DNA from: Sphingobium estronivorans
GTDB taxonomy: Bacteria; Pseudomonadota; Alphaproteobacteria; Sphingomonadales; Sphingomonadaceae
Direction: 5' to 3'
Assembly: GCF_008692605.1 (NCBI RefSeq)
Contig: NZ_LFCT01000011.1
Span: 62,001-126,000, forward strand
Length of the DNA stretch: 64,000 nt
This document shows positions 17,502-25,268 of this stretch, piece after piece. A model generated the notes under the pieces. That model was not told the DNA's origin. It saw only the letters and a list, made by a program, of their open reading frames with translations, and ran no database searches. Numbering within the stretch: the stretch's first letter is position 1; each line of letters begins with the position of its first letter. Both the position numbers and the translations under genes were made by a program.

Positions 17502-17926
17502 GCCATATCAGCCTCGATCACGCCAACAGCATCATCGCCACCGCCTTTGCCAAGGGACGGGAACTCGGCCTGAAGCCGCTCAGCGTCGCCGTCCTGGACG
17601 CGGGCGGCCATCTGATCGCCTTCCAGCGGCAGGACGGGGCATCGACCCTGCGTCCGCAGATCGCCTGCGGCAAGGCGGGCGGCGCGCTGGCGCTGGGCGT
17701 ATCCAGCCGGACGATCGGCACCATGGCGGTCGAGCGCCCCACATTCATCGCATCGGTGTCGGCCATGGCGCCGCAGGGCATGGTGCCGGCCGCCGGCGGC
17801 GTGATCGTGGTTGGCGCGAACGGGACGCCCATCGGCGCGGTCGGCGTCACGGGCGATACTAGCGACAATGACGAAATCTGCGCGCTGGCCGGAATCGCGG
17901 CTGCTGGATTGACCGCGCAACCGTGA
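17498..17926 (+). CDS. glcG: GlcG/HbpS-like heme-binding family protein
   Basis: A 142-residue GlcG family (DUF336) protein with the conserved VAVLDAGGHLIAFQRQDGA and MVPAAGGVIVV...GAVGVTG segments. GlcG is commonly the last gene of glycolate oxidase operons. Its role is not settled, and HbpS-type relatives bind heme. ATGA overlap with glcF indicates coupling. Confidence 0.85.
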   Translation: MSHISLDHANSIIATAFAKGRELGLKPLSVAVLDAGGHLIAFQRQDGASTLRPQIACGKAGGALALGVSSRTIGTMAVERPTFIASVSAMAPQGMVPAAGGVIVVGANGTPIGAVGVTGDTSDNDEICALAGIAAAGLTAQP

Positions 17927-17934
17927 TCGGACCT

Positions 17935-17964
17935 GTCCCCCTTCCGCCGCGCGGTGGGGGGGAC
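17935..17964. terminator. Probable hairpin terminator between glcG and an L,D-transpeptidase-like gene
   Basis: GTCCCCC (17935-17941) pairs with GGGGGAC (17958-17964) around a GC-rich loop, just after the glcG stop and before the convergent gene's end. There is no clear T-run. Confidence 0.45.
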
Positions 17965-17972
17965 ATGGGGCG

Positions 17973-18659
17973 TCAGGACGCGCCGCCGGTCATCGCCGCC
18001 TGCACCCGCAGGCGCGGGAACACATCCTCCAGCGGCTTGCTGTCGGGCAGTATATAGACATAGCCGCCCTTCCCGCGGAACAGCGGGCCGATGCTCTTGC
18101 CATACATCGCCCTGGGCACGTTGATGCAGCCAAAGGTGATCCGGTTATCGTCTATTTCGGGGGACAGCATCCGCACGCGGCGCCGTTCCTTCGGATTGCC
18201 CTTGGGAATCGGATGCAACGCCACAGAGGTGGCGTAATCGACCCACAGCACCCGCTGCTTTCCCGCCGCCAGTCCGAATTTCGCAAGGTAGCGGCCGGCG
18301 GGCGTGGTCTTTTCCGCCGGGCCGATCTCCGCCAGATTCTTCGTGCCGATGCCGGGCGTGGCCTCATCGCCCAGCGCCTTGCCGATCAGCACCGGCGCTT
18401 GGCCCAACGCCTTGCCCTGGGCATCGAACAGGAAGAGGGCGGCCCCCTTCTTGTCGATGATGATATAGGGCAAGGCGTGATTGTCCCCCGACCCGGCGAT
18501 CCAGTCGGCGACGCGCGTGGCATCCTCCGACCGGGTCGTCGTGCCGGAATCCCCGTGCCCCGCCCCGGCCATATCCGCCGCCATCGCCGGTGCGGCCAGC
18601 GCCAGTCCGGCAGCCGTCAGAAGCATGGTCACGATCGGCAAGGAAAGGCCAGGCCGCAT
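17973..18659 (-). CDS. L,D-transpeptidase (YkuD)-like secreted protein
   Basis: A 228-residue exported protein with a signal peptide (MRPGLSLPIVTMLLTAAG, then ALAAPAMAA). The mature part shows a YkuD-like fold: PYIIIDKKGAALFLFDAQGK at the start, TPAGRYLAKF, VALHPIP and the active-site-like RITFGCINVPRAMYG, in which Thr-x-Gly-Cys-x-Asn matches the catalytic Cys motif (usually SHGCIRxxN). It may form 3-3 or lipoprotein cross-links in peptidoglycan. The His before the Cys is replaced by Phe, so activity is uncertain. It follows a small coiled-coil lipoprotein gene with a 1-base overlap, which fits a lipoprotein-to-wall-linking function (inference). Confidence 0.75.
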   Translation of the reverse strand: MRPGLSLPIVTMLLTAAGLALAAPAMAADMAGAGHGDSGTTTRSEDATRVADWIAGSGDNHALPYIIIDKKGAALFLFDAQGKALGQAPVLIGKALGDEATPGIGTKNLAEIGPAEKTTPAGRYLAKFGLAAGKQRVLWVDYATSVALHPIPKGNPKERRRVRMLSPEIDDNRITFGCINVPRAMYGKSIGPLFRGKGGYVYILPDSKPLEDVFPRLRVQAAMTGGAS

Positions 18660-18958
18660 CAGTTGCGCGCGCGCTTCCGCTGGGCCTGCTGCATCTGCTG
18701 TTCGACGCTGTCCACGCGGGCATTGAGCTGGTCCAGCCGCTGGCCGTTATTCTGCGCCTGACCCGAGGCGGCCTGCGCTTCGGTCAGAGCCTGCCTGGCG
18801 GTGCCGTCGGTCGCCTGCAGCTTCTGCTCGAGCGCGTCGACCCGCTGATTCACGGCGCCCACCTGTTCGCGCACGAAGCCCTTGGTGGCGCAACCGCCCA
18901 GAGCCAGCGAACCCACCAGCACCAGCCCAACCGGGGCCATTTTCGTCAACAACGCCAT
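18659..18958 (-). CDS. Small coiled-coil lipoprotein
   Basis: A 99-residue lipoprotein. The lipobox LALGGC ends at about Cys23, and after it comes a long heptad-patterned helix (VNQRVDALEQKLQ; GQRLDQLNARVDSVEQQMQ) ending in a basic tail RKRARN. The form recalls Braun-type lipoproteins and the alanine/glutamine-zipper lipoproteins. It is co-transcribed with the downstream L,D-transpeptidase-like gene, which might attach it to peptidoglycan through the terminal Arg/Lys-rich end (inference). Confidence 0.75.
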   Translation of the reverse strand: MALLTKMAPVGLVLVGSLALGGCATKGFVREQVGAVNQRVDALEQKLQATDGTARQALTEAQAASGQAQNNGQRLDQLNARVDSVEQQMQQAQRKRARN

Positions 18959-19289
18959 CGTCTTCTCCCTAAGTGCAACAAAACGTCACGGTCCAAGCCG
19001 AGTGGCCCCATTCCGACAATGCGATTCTGTCGGGGTGTGCCTTCGCTCGGGTGAATCGATGATCCGAAGCCCTTGTATAAAGGGGATTTTTACGGTGACT
19101 GAATCAGGGGTGAACCAACGGATGCGGTTGGACGGCGAAGAAGCGCTTGTTCTGCCGGTTGAGCCCGTTTTGCCATTCAAATGGTCCCAAGGGCAAATAA
19201 GGGACGCCGATTTCCCGCCATTTGTCAATTTGAAGTATTTATGGCATATCTGCTCCAAACAAGCTTCAACTTCGGGCATGAGGGCAGAA
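18959..19289 (+). other. Upstream region of the parA gene
   Basis: 331 bases without a convincing gene. A reading frame continues upstream from parA, but the residues there look random and run across the oppositely oriented lipoprotein gene. A small inverted repeat CCGACA/TGTCGG lies at 19013-19033, and TTGTCA (19222-19227) with CATATC about 17 bases on could be the parA promoter. This is where autoregulatory sites for ParA would be expected. Confidence 0.4.
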
Positions 19290-20483
19290 ATGAACGCAGT
19301 GGTAACCCAGATCGGCGATCTGGCGGAAGCCGGCGAAAAGATGGTCGAACGCCTGCGACGCAAGGCTTTTCTGCCGGAAAGCCGCAAGGAGCTCAACGTC
19401 CGCTTTGGCATTGCCGAGGCGGCGCAACTGCTGGGCTGCTCGACGAATCGGATTCGCATGGCGGAGGAGGATGGCCGCCTGCCCCCTGCCCCGCCGACCG
19501 AAAACGGACGCCGCCCCGGTTATACGGTGGAAGAACTGCTGAACATGCGGCAGGTGCTGGGCGCCTCGCCCGAGCGCGCCGGGCTGGACGTGCCCGCGAT
19601 CGTTGCGGTGCAGAATTTCAAGGGCGGCGTCGGCAAGTCGACGGTCACCACCCACCTCGCCCATTATTTCGCGGTGCAGGGCTATCGGGTGCTGGTGGTC
19701 GACTGCGATTCCCAGGCGACCACCACCACCCTGTTCGGCTTCAACCCGCATTTCAACATCCAGCGGGAAGAGACGCTCTACCCTTATCTGTCGATCGATC
19801 CGACGCAGGTCGACCTGCTCTATGCGGTCAAACATACGGCCTGGCCCAATGTCGACCTGATCCCGTCCAATCTGGAACTGTTCGACGTTGAATATGAACT
19901 GGCGGCGGCGGGCAGCGACGGGGGGTCGGTCCTGGCGGCGCGCTTCCGCAAGTTGAAACAGGGGCTGATGGACCTGGCGCGCCATTATGACGTGGTGCTG
20001 CTCGACCCGCCGCCAGCGCTCGGCACGATCAGCCTGGCGGTGATGCAGGCGGCCAATGCCCTGCTGGTGCCGCTGGCCGCGACCACGCCCGACTTCTGCT
20101 CGACCGTCCAGTTCCTTTCGATGATGGATCAGGTGATCGGGCAGTTGCAGCAGGCGGGGATCGAGGTCGATTACCAGTTCGTTCGCTTGCTCTGCTCGAA
20201 ATTCGACAGCAACGATCCCAGCCACTCGATGGTCCGCGCGATCATGGAGCAGAGCTTCGGCCCGGCGCTGCTGCCCGTACCGATTCTCGACAGCGCGGAG
20301 ATCAGCCATGCGGCGATGCGCATGATGACGGTCTATGAGCTGGAAAAGCCGATCGGCACCCCGCGTACCCACAAGCGCTGCCGCGCCAATCTGGACGAGG
20401 CGCTGGGGCAGATCGAGGCGCTGGTCCGTCAGGGCTGGGGCCGGGTCGCGCCCGCGCGCGAGGAGGATGTTGTCAATGCATAA
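19290..20483 (+). CDS. parA: Plasmid partition ATPase ParA (with N-terminal HTH)
   Basis: A 397-residue type Ia partition protein. The N-terminal third carries a MerR-like winged helix (FGIAEAAQLLGCSTNRIRMAEEDGRLPPAPPTENGRRPGYTVEELL) able to bind DNA and autoregulate. The deviant Walker A motif is FKGGVGKSTVTTHLA, with Walker A' DCDSQATTT and Walker B VVLLDPPPALG. It uses ATP to position the replicon before division, working with ParB bound to parS. I chose ATG 19290 because AGGG lies five bases upstream; ATG 19278 is the alternative. parB follows 77 bases downstream. Confidence 0.92.
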   Translation: MNAVVTQIGDLAEAGEKMVERLRRKAFLPESRKELNVRFGIAEAAQLLGCSTNRIRMAEEDGRLPPAPPTENGRRPGYTVEELLNMRQVLGASPERAGLDVPAIVAVQNFKGGVGKSTVTTHLAHYFAVQGYRVLVVDCDSQATTTTLFGFNPHFNIQREETLYPYLSIDPTQVDLLYAVKHTAWPNVDLIPSNLELFDVEYELAAAGSDGGSVLAARFRKLKQGLMDLARHYDVVLLDPPPALGTISLAVMQAANALLVPLAATTPDFCSTVQFLSMMDQVIGQLQQAGIEVDYQFVRLLCSKFDSNDPSHSMVRAIMEQSFGPALLPVPILDSAEISHAAMRMMTVYELEKPIGTPRTHKRCRANLDEALGQIEALVRQGWGRVAPAREEDVVNA

Positions 20484-20560
20484 TGGGTCAACGCGGCATA
20501 AAAGCCTGTCCTACTGGGCAATGTTCACCATATGTTCCATATCCGTCAAGGGGGAATATC

Positions 20561-21646
20561 ATGGCGCGTAAACAATCCGACTATCTGGCCGCCCTGCTTT
20601 CGGACGAACCGGAAGCGCCTGTCGCGGCCATGGGGGGCGAAGCCCCGGCTGCGGAGCCGGCCCCCTCCCCTGCCCCGTCCGCCCCACGCACGGAGCGCGC
20701 GCGCGGCACGACCCTGCTCGGCCGCGAATCCGCGCTCGCCCGGCTGGCGTCGGGGGAGGTGCGGCAGGTCACGCAATTGCTGCTCGACCCGGCGAAAGTC
20801 CGCATCTGGCAGGGCAATGCGCGCCTCTATGGCCATCTGACCGAGGACAATTGCCGCGAACTGATCGACTCGATCATCGCGGAGGGCGGCCAGAAGGTCC
20901 CCGCCGTGGTCCGTCGCATAGAGGGTGACCCGGATCATGACTATGAAGTGATCGCCGGCACCCGCCGCCACTGGTCGATCAGCTGGCTGCGCGCCAACAG
21001 CTATTCCGACATGATGTTCGTGGCGCAGGTCGCCCAGCTCGACGATGAAGCGGCCTTCCGCCTCGCGGACCTCGAAAATCGCGCGCGCAAGGATGTGTCG
21101 GACCTGGAACGCGCGCGCAACTATGCCGAGGCGCTCAAGACCCATTATGGCAGCCACCTGACCCGGATGGCGGAGCGGCTGAAGCTCTCCAAGGGCTGGC
21201 TCAGCAAGATGATCAAGGTGGCGGGCATTCCCGATGCGATTATCGATGCCTTCGCCTCTCCTGCCGATGTGCAGTTGAAACCGGCCTACGCGCTGGCCCA
21301 GTCGCTGGACGACAAGAATGCGCTGGCCGCCATTCATGCGGAGGCGGGACGCCTTGCCTCCGAACAGCGCGCCCTGCGTACGGCGGGGGCACCTCTCCTT
21401 CCCGCCGCCGAAGTGCTGAAACGCTTGCTGGAGGCGCCGCGCGCCGCCCGGTCGGAACCCAAGGCCGAGCCGTTCACCTGGACAACCCCTTATGGCCGTC
21501 CGGCGCTGACCGTCCAGTCGGTTAACCGCCAGGGCATCACCATCCGCCTGCATGCCGGATCGGGCGCGGACCGGGAGACGCTGGCCTCGGCGCTGCGCGA
21601 CACGCTGGACTATCTCGAACGGCAGGGCATGGGCCTGCAACGCTGA
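20561..21646 (+). CDS. parB: Partition protein ParB
   Basis: A 361-residue ParB/RepB family CTPase-like DNA-binding protein. The N-terminal ParB/Srx domain has VRIWQGNARLYGHLTEDNCRELIDSI and the CTP-binding-type GTRRHWSISWL. The central HTH reads SHLTRMAERLKLSKGWLSKMIKVAGIP. A C-terminal segment, possibly for dimerisation, ends the protein. An Ala/Pro-rich linker follows the first 20 residues. Start ATG 20561 has AAGGGGG upstream. Immediately downstream lie two palindromes, probable parS sites. A clear paralogue with no ParA partner occurs at 43533-44534. Confidence 0.92.
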   Translation: MARKQSDYLAALLSDEPEAPVAAMGGEAPAAEPAPSPAPSAPRTERARGTTLLGRESALARLASGEVRQVTQLLLDPAKVRIWQGNARLYGHLTEDNCRELIDSIIAEGGQKVPAVVRRIEGDPDHDYEVIAGTRRHWSISWLRANSYSDMMFVAQVAQLDDEAAFRLADLENRARKDVSDLERARNYAEALKTHYGSHLTRMAERLKLSKGWLSKMIKVAGIPDAIIDAFASPADVQLKPAYALAQSLDDKNALAAIHAEAGRLASEQRALRTAGAPLLPAAEVLKRLLEAPRAARSEPKAEPFTWTTPYGRPALTVQSVNRQGITIRLHAGSGADRETLASALRDTLDYLERQGMGLQR

Positions 21647-21717
21647 TGGACGGCGGGGGGCACAGTCGAGCGCGGCGCGACAGGGGGTGGATCCGCCGCG
21701 CCCTGTTCCCGCCCCCC

Positions 21718-21733
21718 GTTTCCCCGGGGAAAC
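21718..21733. promoter_or_regulatory. Putative parS centromere site 1
   Basis: GTTTCCCCGGGGAAAC is a perfect 16-bp palindrome between parB and repA. It has the GTTTC...GAAAC frame of known parS sites (for example the chromosomal TGTTTCACGTGAAACA core) but a different centre, as expected for a distinct ParB. Confidence 0.7.
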
Positions 21734-21764
21734 GCCCCTCCCCTTTCGCGCACGCCGCTTTCCC

Positions 21765-21780
21765 CTTTCCCCGGGGAAAC
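21765..21780. promoter_or_regulatory. Putative parS centromere site 2
   Basis: CTTTCCCCGGGGAAAC differs from site 1 only in the first base. The two are 47 bases apart, start to start. Their pairing next to parB supports a centromere function, with possible control of repA. Confidence 0.68.
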
Positions 21781-21872
21781 AGTTTGGGCGCCGCCCCCTT
21801 CACCGCCGCTCTCCGCTTCTGCCAGGCTGACATCGTCCGCCACGGGCTGCCGCACCAATTCAGGATCCGCCC

Positions 21873-23093
21873 ATGAGCCGCCCAGGCACGACAAAGACTG
21901 GCAAGACCCCGATTACCGACCAGTTCGAACTCTTCCTTCCCTATATTGCGGACATGCCGTTGCGCGATCAGCGGGAGATGATGGAGCGCCCCTTCTTCAG
22001 TCTCGCCAAGACCAAGCGCGTCAAGCCGATCGACTATACCTCGCCAGACGGCAAGGCCTGGGTTCATGTCTCCGCCAACCCCGACTATGGCATGGCGACG
22101 ATCTGGGATGCCGATATCCTCATCTATTGCGCTTCCGTGCTGGCCGACATGGCGCGGCGGGGCCTGAACGACATTCCGCGCAAGCTGCATCTCATGCCGT
22201 ATGATTTGCTGCGCGCCATCCACCGGCCGACCACCGGACGCGCCTATGAACTGCTCGGCCAATCGCTCGACCGCCTGGTTTCGACCACGATCAAGACCAA
22301 TATCCGCGCCGAAAATCGCCGCGAAGCGACCTTCAGCTGGCTCGACGGTTGGACCCAACTGGTCGACGAACGCACCGAACGGTCGCGCGGCATGACCATC
22401 GAACTGTCCAACTGGTTCTATGAAGGCGTGCTGATGCAGGGCGGGGTGCTCAGCATCGACCGTGCCTATTTCGATCTGACCGGCGGACGCGAACGCTGGC
22501 TCTACAAGGTTGCGCGCAAACATGCCGGCGGGGCAGGGGAGGGCGGTTTCGCCATTTCCATGCCGACGCTGTTCGACAAGTCGGGGGCCGAGGGCGCCTA
22601 TCGCCGCTTCAAGTTCGAGATCGCGAAGATCGCCGAGCGCGATCCCCTGCCCGGCTACACGCTGCTGCTGGAACAGCCGGACGGCAAACGCGAACCTTCG
22701 CTACGGATGCGCCGCCGCTCTTCCACCGACCCGCTGGCCGCGCCGTCGGTTTCCGCCAAAAGCGCGGTCTCCGCCGCAGCCAGGACGGCAAGCCCCGCGC
22801 CTGCGCCCGCTGCCTCACCCGCCATGGTGGCGGAAAAACAGGAGCTGTTCGACGCCAGCGCGATGATCCGCCGCACCGTGGCCGGCCTGTCCGCCCGAGC
22901 GAGCGCGGGCGGAATCACCGATGCGACGCTGGCGACCCTGCGCGCCGAATGCCCGGGCTGGGACTATCAGGCGCTGCATCAGGAATTTCGCGACTGGCTC
23001 GATGGCGATACGGCGCGCACGCCGGTCAATTATCAGAAGGCGTTCATCGGCTTCGTCCGCCGCTTCCATGAAAAGAACCGGCACCGCCTCTGA
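21873..23093 (+). CDS. repA: Replication initiator protein RepA (RPA family)
   Basis: A 406-residue initiator of the RepA family seen on sphingomonad and other alphaproteobacterial plasmids. Diagnostic stretches are ELFLPYIADMPLRDQREMMERPFFSL, GMATIWDADILIYCASVLAD, TGRAYELLGQSLDRLVSTTIKTNI and IELSNWFYEGV, forming tandem winged-helix domains (about residues 15-290). A Pro/Ala-rich linker and a C-terminal region ending RRFHEKNRHRL follow. It should bind the iterons found about 570 bases downstream and open the origin. It begins with ATG preceded by AGGA. It is in the same direction as parA and parB, with parS-like sites in its leader, so partition and replication may be co-regulated. Confidence 0.92.
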   Translation: MSRPGTTKTGKTPITDQFELFLPYIADMPLRDQREMMERPFFSLAKTKRVKPIDYTSPDGKAWVHVSANPDYGMATIWDADILIYCASVLADMARRGLNDIPRKLHLMPYDLLRAIHRPTTGRAYELLGQSLDRLVSTTIKTNIRAENRREATFSWLDGWTQLVDERTERSRGMTIELSNWFYEGVLMQGGVLSIDRAYFDLTGGRERWLYKVARKHAGGAGEGGFAISMPTLFDKSGAEGAYRRFKFEIAKIAERDPLPGYTLLLEQPDGKREPSLRMRRRSSTDPLAAPSVSAKSAVSAAARTASPAPAPAASPAMVAEKQELFDASAMIRRTVAGLSARASAGGITDATLATLRAECPGWDYQALHQEFRDWLDGDTARTPVNYQKAFIGFVRRFHEKNRHRL

Positions 23094-23174
23094 CGCCCCG
23101 ACCGGCGCAGAGCCTCGCCCCCAGGGAAATGGCGCCGGTTCCCCCCATCATTTTCCCCCTGCCTGTCGAGCGCC

Positions 23175-23274
23175 TTATACCATCGTGTCCGGTCCTTGAC
23201 CGACCACAAGTGGGTTTCGCTCAGGCGCCGCGCGGGCTTTACCCAGATACGATGAGTCAGGCTCATCGTATCTT
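23175..23274. repeat. Dispersed hairpin repeat, copy 1
   Basis: About 100 bases containing a block shared with 35747-35831 and 54312-54389 (core CACAAGTGGGTTTCGCTCA, then GGCGCCGCGCGGGCTT). It ends in a perfect 12-bp stem, AGATACGATGAG (23245-23256) with CTCATCGTATCT (23262-23273), and loop TCAGG. It lies just after repA. Short reading frames across it are artefacts of the repeat. Confidence 0.75.
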
Positions 23275-23662
23275 GCTATGAGCACGGGAACCGGCTTTCC
23301 AACGGGCACGACCCGTCCGGTAAAAGGAGGCCGAAGACGCCTTCTGCGTCCCGATTGCGCCCGGGGAACTCCCTGACCGCGCGATGCCGGATTCTGGTGC
23401 GATCAGGGGATATTGGCACATGACAGCCCCCTATTGCCGCTATCATGACCGAGAGGAATGGCGCCGATCCGGTAAAGCCACATGCGCGACGAAGGAGGAG
23501 GCCCGTTCCTGAAGTGTCGGGTAAAGACCTTGGCCCACGCCGTGCTTCCGGCAGGCGATTCCCGTTCCCCTCAACTCATCGATAATTTTGAACGTCCTTC
23601 CCGGCACCCTTTGGGAAACTGATTCAATCCCGGCTCCATTCTCACCCCTCATCCGCACCCTT

Positions 23663-23766
23663 CGACATTCCGGGAACGGCCTTCGGCCCTTCGGGAACGC
23701 TTCCCCGACATATCGGGAACGGCAAGTTCGACACTCCGGGAACGAACCATCGACCTTATGGGAACG
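23663..23766 (+). other. Iteron array, probable replication origin (oriV)
   Basis: Five direct repeats of a 16-mer with consensus CGACAYTYCGGGAACG, at 23663-23678, 23684-23699, 23706-23721, 23729-23744 and 23751-23766. Their starts are 21, 22, 23 and 22 bases apart, about two helical turns, so RepA would bind one face of the DNA. A weaker copy (CACCCTTTGGGAAAC) lies at 23605-23619. This sits downstream of repA, as in many iteron plasmids. The rest of the gene-free stretch 23094-23913 holds repeat copy 1 and nothing else I can support. Confidence 0.8.
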
Positions 23767-23913
23767 GGCTGAGCATCCCGACTCGTGCGATTCCGGCGAT
23801 TCGGACGCGGGCTCCGGGGTCTGTAACTCTCTAACCTTTCTATAAACCCTGTAACCCCAGGGAGATATTGTCTTTGGGAAAGTCTGGATGGGAGGGCAAA
23901 GGCGAAGGGCCGT

Positions 23914-24867
23914 CTAACGATCGCCCATGGTGAAAAGCCGCTCTTCGGTCAGGCGTTCGACCTGCGCCACCAACTTGGTCGCGCCTTGGTGGGAAATGCC
24001 GAGCAATCGGGCAACGGCCGTTTTGCTCAGACCCGGATAAGCCAGTTCCAGCCGCACCAGAAGCGGCGCCCGGCTCCGCCGCGTCACGCGCAACTCGTCG
24101 GGCAAGCGCGCCAGCTTCCGCTCCAGCCGGTCCAGTTCCGCAAGTCCCTGTCCCGCCTGTCGCGCGATCATCGCCGCGATCTGAGCCGCCAACGCTTCGC
24201 CATCGTCCGGCAAGAAACGGGGCAGATCGACCAGGGAGGGCAGAGCATGCATGGCCAGGCCCGCCGCGACCAGTGCCGCGGGCAGATGACAGGCGAGCAG
24301 CCATCCCATGTCGAACTGTCGCGGCGCGATCCGCAACTGCCGCCCATCGATGGTCGTGAGCAGTTGGCCCTCGGTCGCGGGCGCTTCCAGACTGCCCCGA
24401 ATATCGATCAGGCGCTGGGCGATGGCGGGAAGCGAGGCGGCAGGGTAGGGGGCCTCCAGCAGCATCTGCGCCGTGCGCCACACCGGACCGAAGCGCACCA
24501 GATCCTCCGGCGCCCAGAGATCGGCTTCCCGGCGGTCGTCGAGCAAGCTGCGCGAGACGTTCAGCGTCGCCCGCGCGACCGGATCGCGATGGCCTTCCGT
24601 GGCCGAGAGCGCGAAATGGAACAGGGCAGCGATGGACAAGGGATCGTTCAGCCCTTCGCTGTGCCGGGGCGGCGGGGATCGGCCGCAAATCCAGTCCTGA
24701 AGGTCCCTGACCGCTATCGGAACCCCCGCAAAGCCCGCCAGCGCCGCCGCGCCCTTCAGCCGGGCACGGGCCAGCCAGATATCCGTCGCGGGGCTGTTGA
24801 CCAACCTTCCGTCGAGCCGACCCAGAAGCAGCAGGGCATGATCGGGAGAGGATGAAAAATCGCGCAT
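23914..24867 (-). CDS. Helix-turn-helix protein of unrecognised family, next to oriV
   Basis: A 317-residue protein I cannot assign to a named family with confidence. The C-terminus holds a convincing HTH (LSKTAVARLLGISHQGATKLVAQVERL), and the middle has an acidic/basic helix (MIARQAGQGLAELDRLERKLARL). The N-terminal two thirds are alpha-helical-looking with a WICGRSPP stretch. Plasmid-linked HTH proteins with an N-terminal domain of unknown function (DUF1612-like) are known near RepA/RepABC replicons, and this may be one, but I am not sure. An 8-bp inverted repeat lies 28-50 bases upstream of the start, suggesting autoregulation. It is convergent with the origin region. Confidence 0.6.
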   Translation of the reverse strand: MRDFSSSPDHALLLLGRLDGRLVNSPATDIWLARARLKGAAALAGFAGVPIAVRDLQDWICGRSPPPRHSEGLNDPLSIAALFHFALSATEGHRDPVARATLNVSRSLLDDRREADLWAPEDLVRFGPVWRTAQMLLEAPYPAASLPAIAQRLIDIRGSLEAPATEGQLLTTIDGRQLRIAPRQFDMGWLLACHLPAALVAAGLAMHALPSLVDLPRFLPDDGEALAAQIAAMIARQAGQGLAELDRLERKLARLPDELRVTRRSRAPLLVRLELAYPGLSKTAVARLLGISHQGATKLVAQVERLTEERLFTMGDR

Positions 24868-25268
24868 TTCCTAAGGGTAGCGCATTGGACGATCCAACCA
24901 AAGAGGGGGTTTGGTTGTATCCTCTATGAGGAGGCTGCGTGGGGAGGGGAGGGGCATAGTTCCGGCGCGATGAGGCGGGCCGTCCACATCGCTGCTTATG
25001 CCACGGAGGAACGATGACCGCCAGTGCTCAATTTTGGAGAGCGCTGCCCGGGGATGGTCGGCATGAGAGTGGGCGACGCATGATCCGCGGCCCCGGAATC
25101 GGAACAAAAGAAGAATGACGGCAATTTGGCGCTATAAGGCCCGCCAGACGCCGATGGCGGCTCCAGCATGCAATCCTATGGCGAAGGCCTGTTTCGGTCT
25201 CCAGCGCGGCTCCAGCGCTGCCTAATTTTTAGGCATATGCGCGCCATTTCCGCGCTTGATCCCTCATC
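24868..25268. other. Gene-free stretch between the HTH gene and the OmpA-like gene
   Basis: About 400 bases. Apart from the inverted repeat at 24895-24917, nothing is supported. A 78-residue reading frame at 24871-25107 on the minus strand lacks a ribosome-binding site and any recognisable feature. Confidence 0.4.
24895..24917. promoter_or_regulatory. Inverted repeat, candidate operator
   Basis: CAACCAAA (24895-24902) and TTTGGTTG (24910-24917) form a perfect 8-bp inverted repeat with a 7-base G-rich spacer, 28-50 bases upstream of the HTH gene's ATG. The placement suits autoregulation by that HTH protein. Confidence 0.5.

Noticed and set aside
18882..19289. An N-terminal extension of ParA back to 18882
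   Set aside because: It overlaps the divergent lipoprotein gene and the residues look non-coding; a proper ribosome-binding site is found at 19281.
23033..23266. Short minus-strand frame across the repeat (similar ones at 35759-36099 and around 54330)
   Set aside because: The similar peptides arise because the DNA repeat is shared; no start signal and no conservation as protein can be argued.
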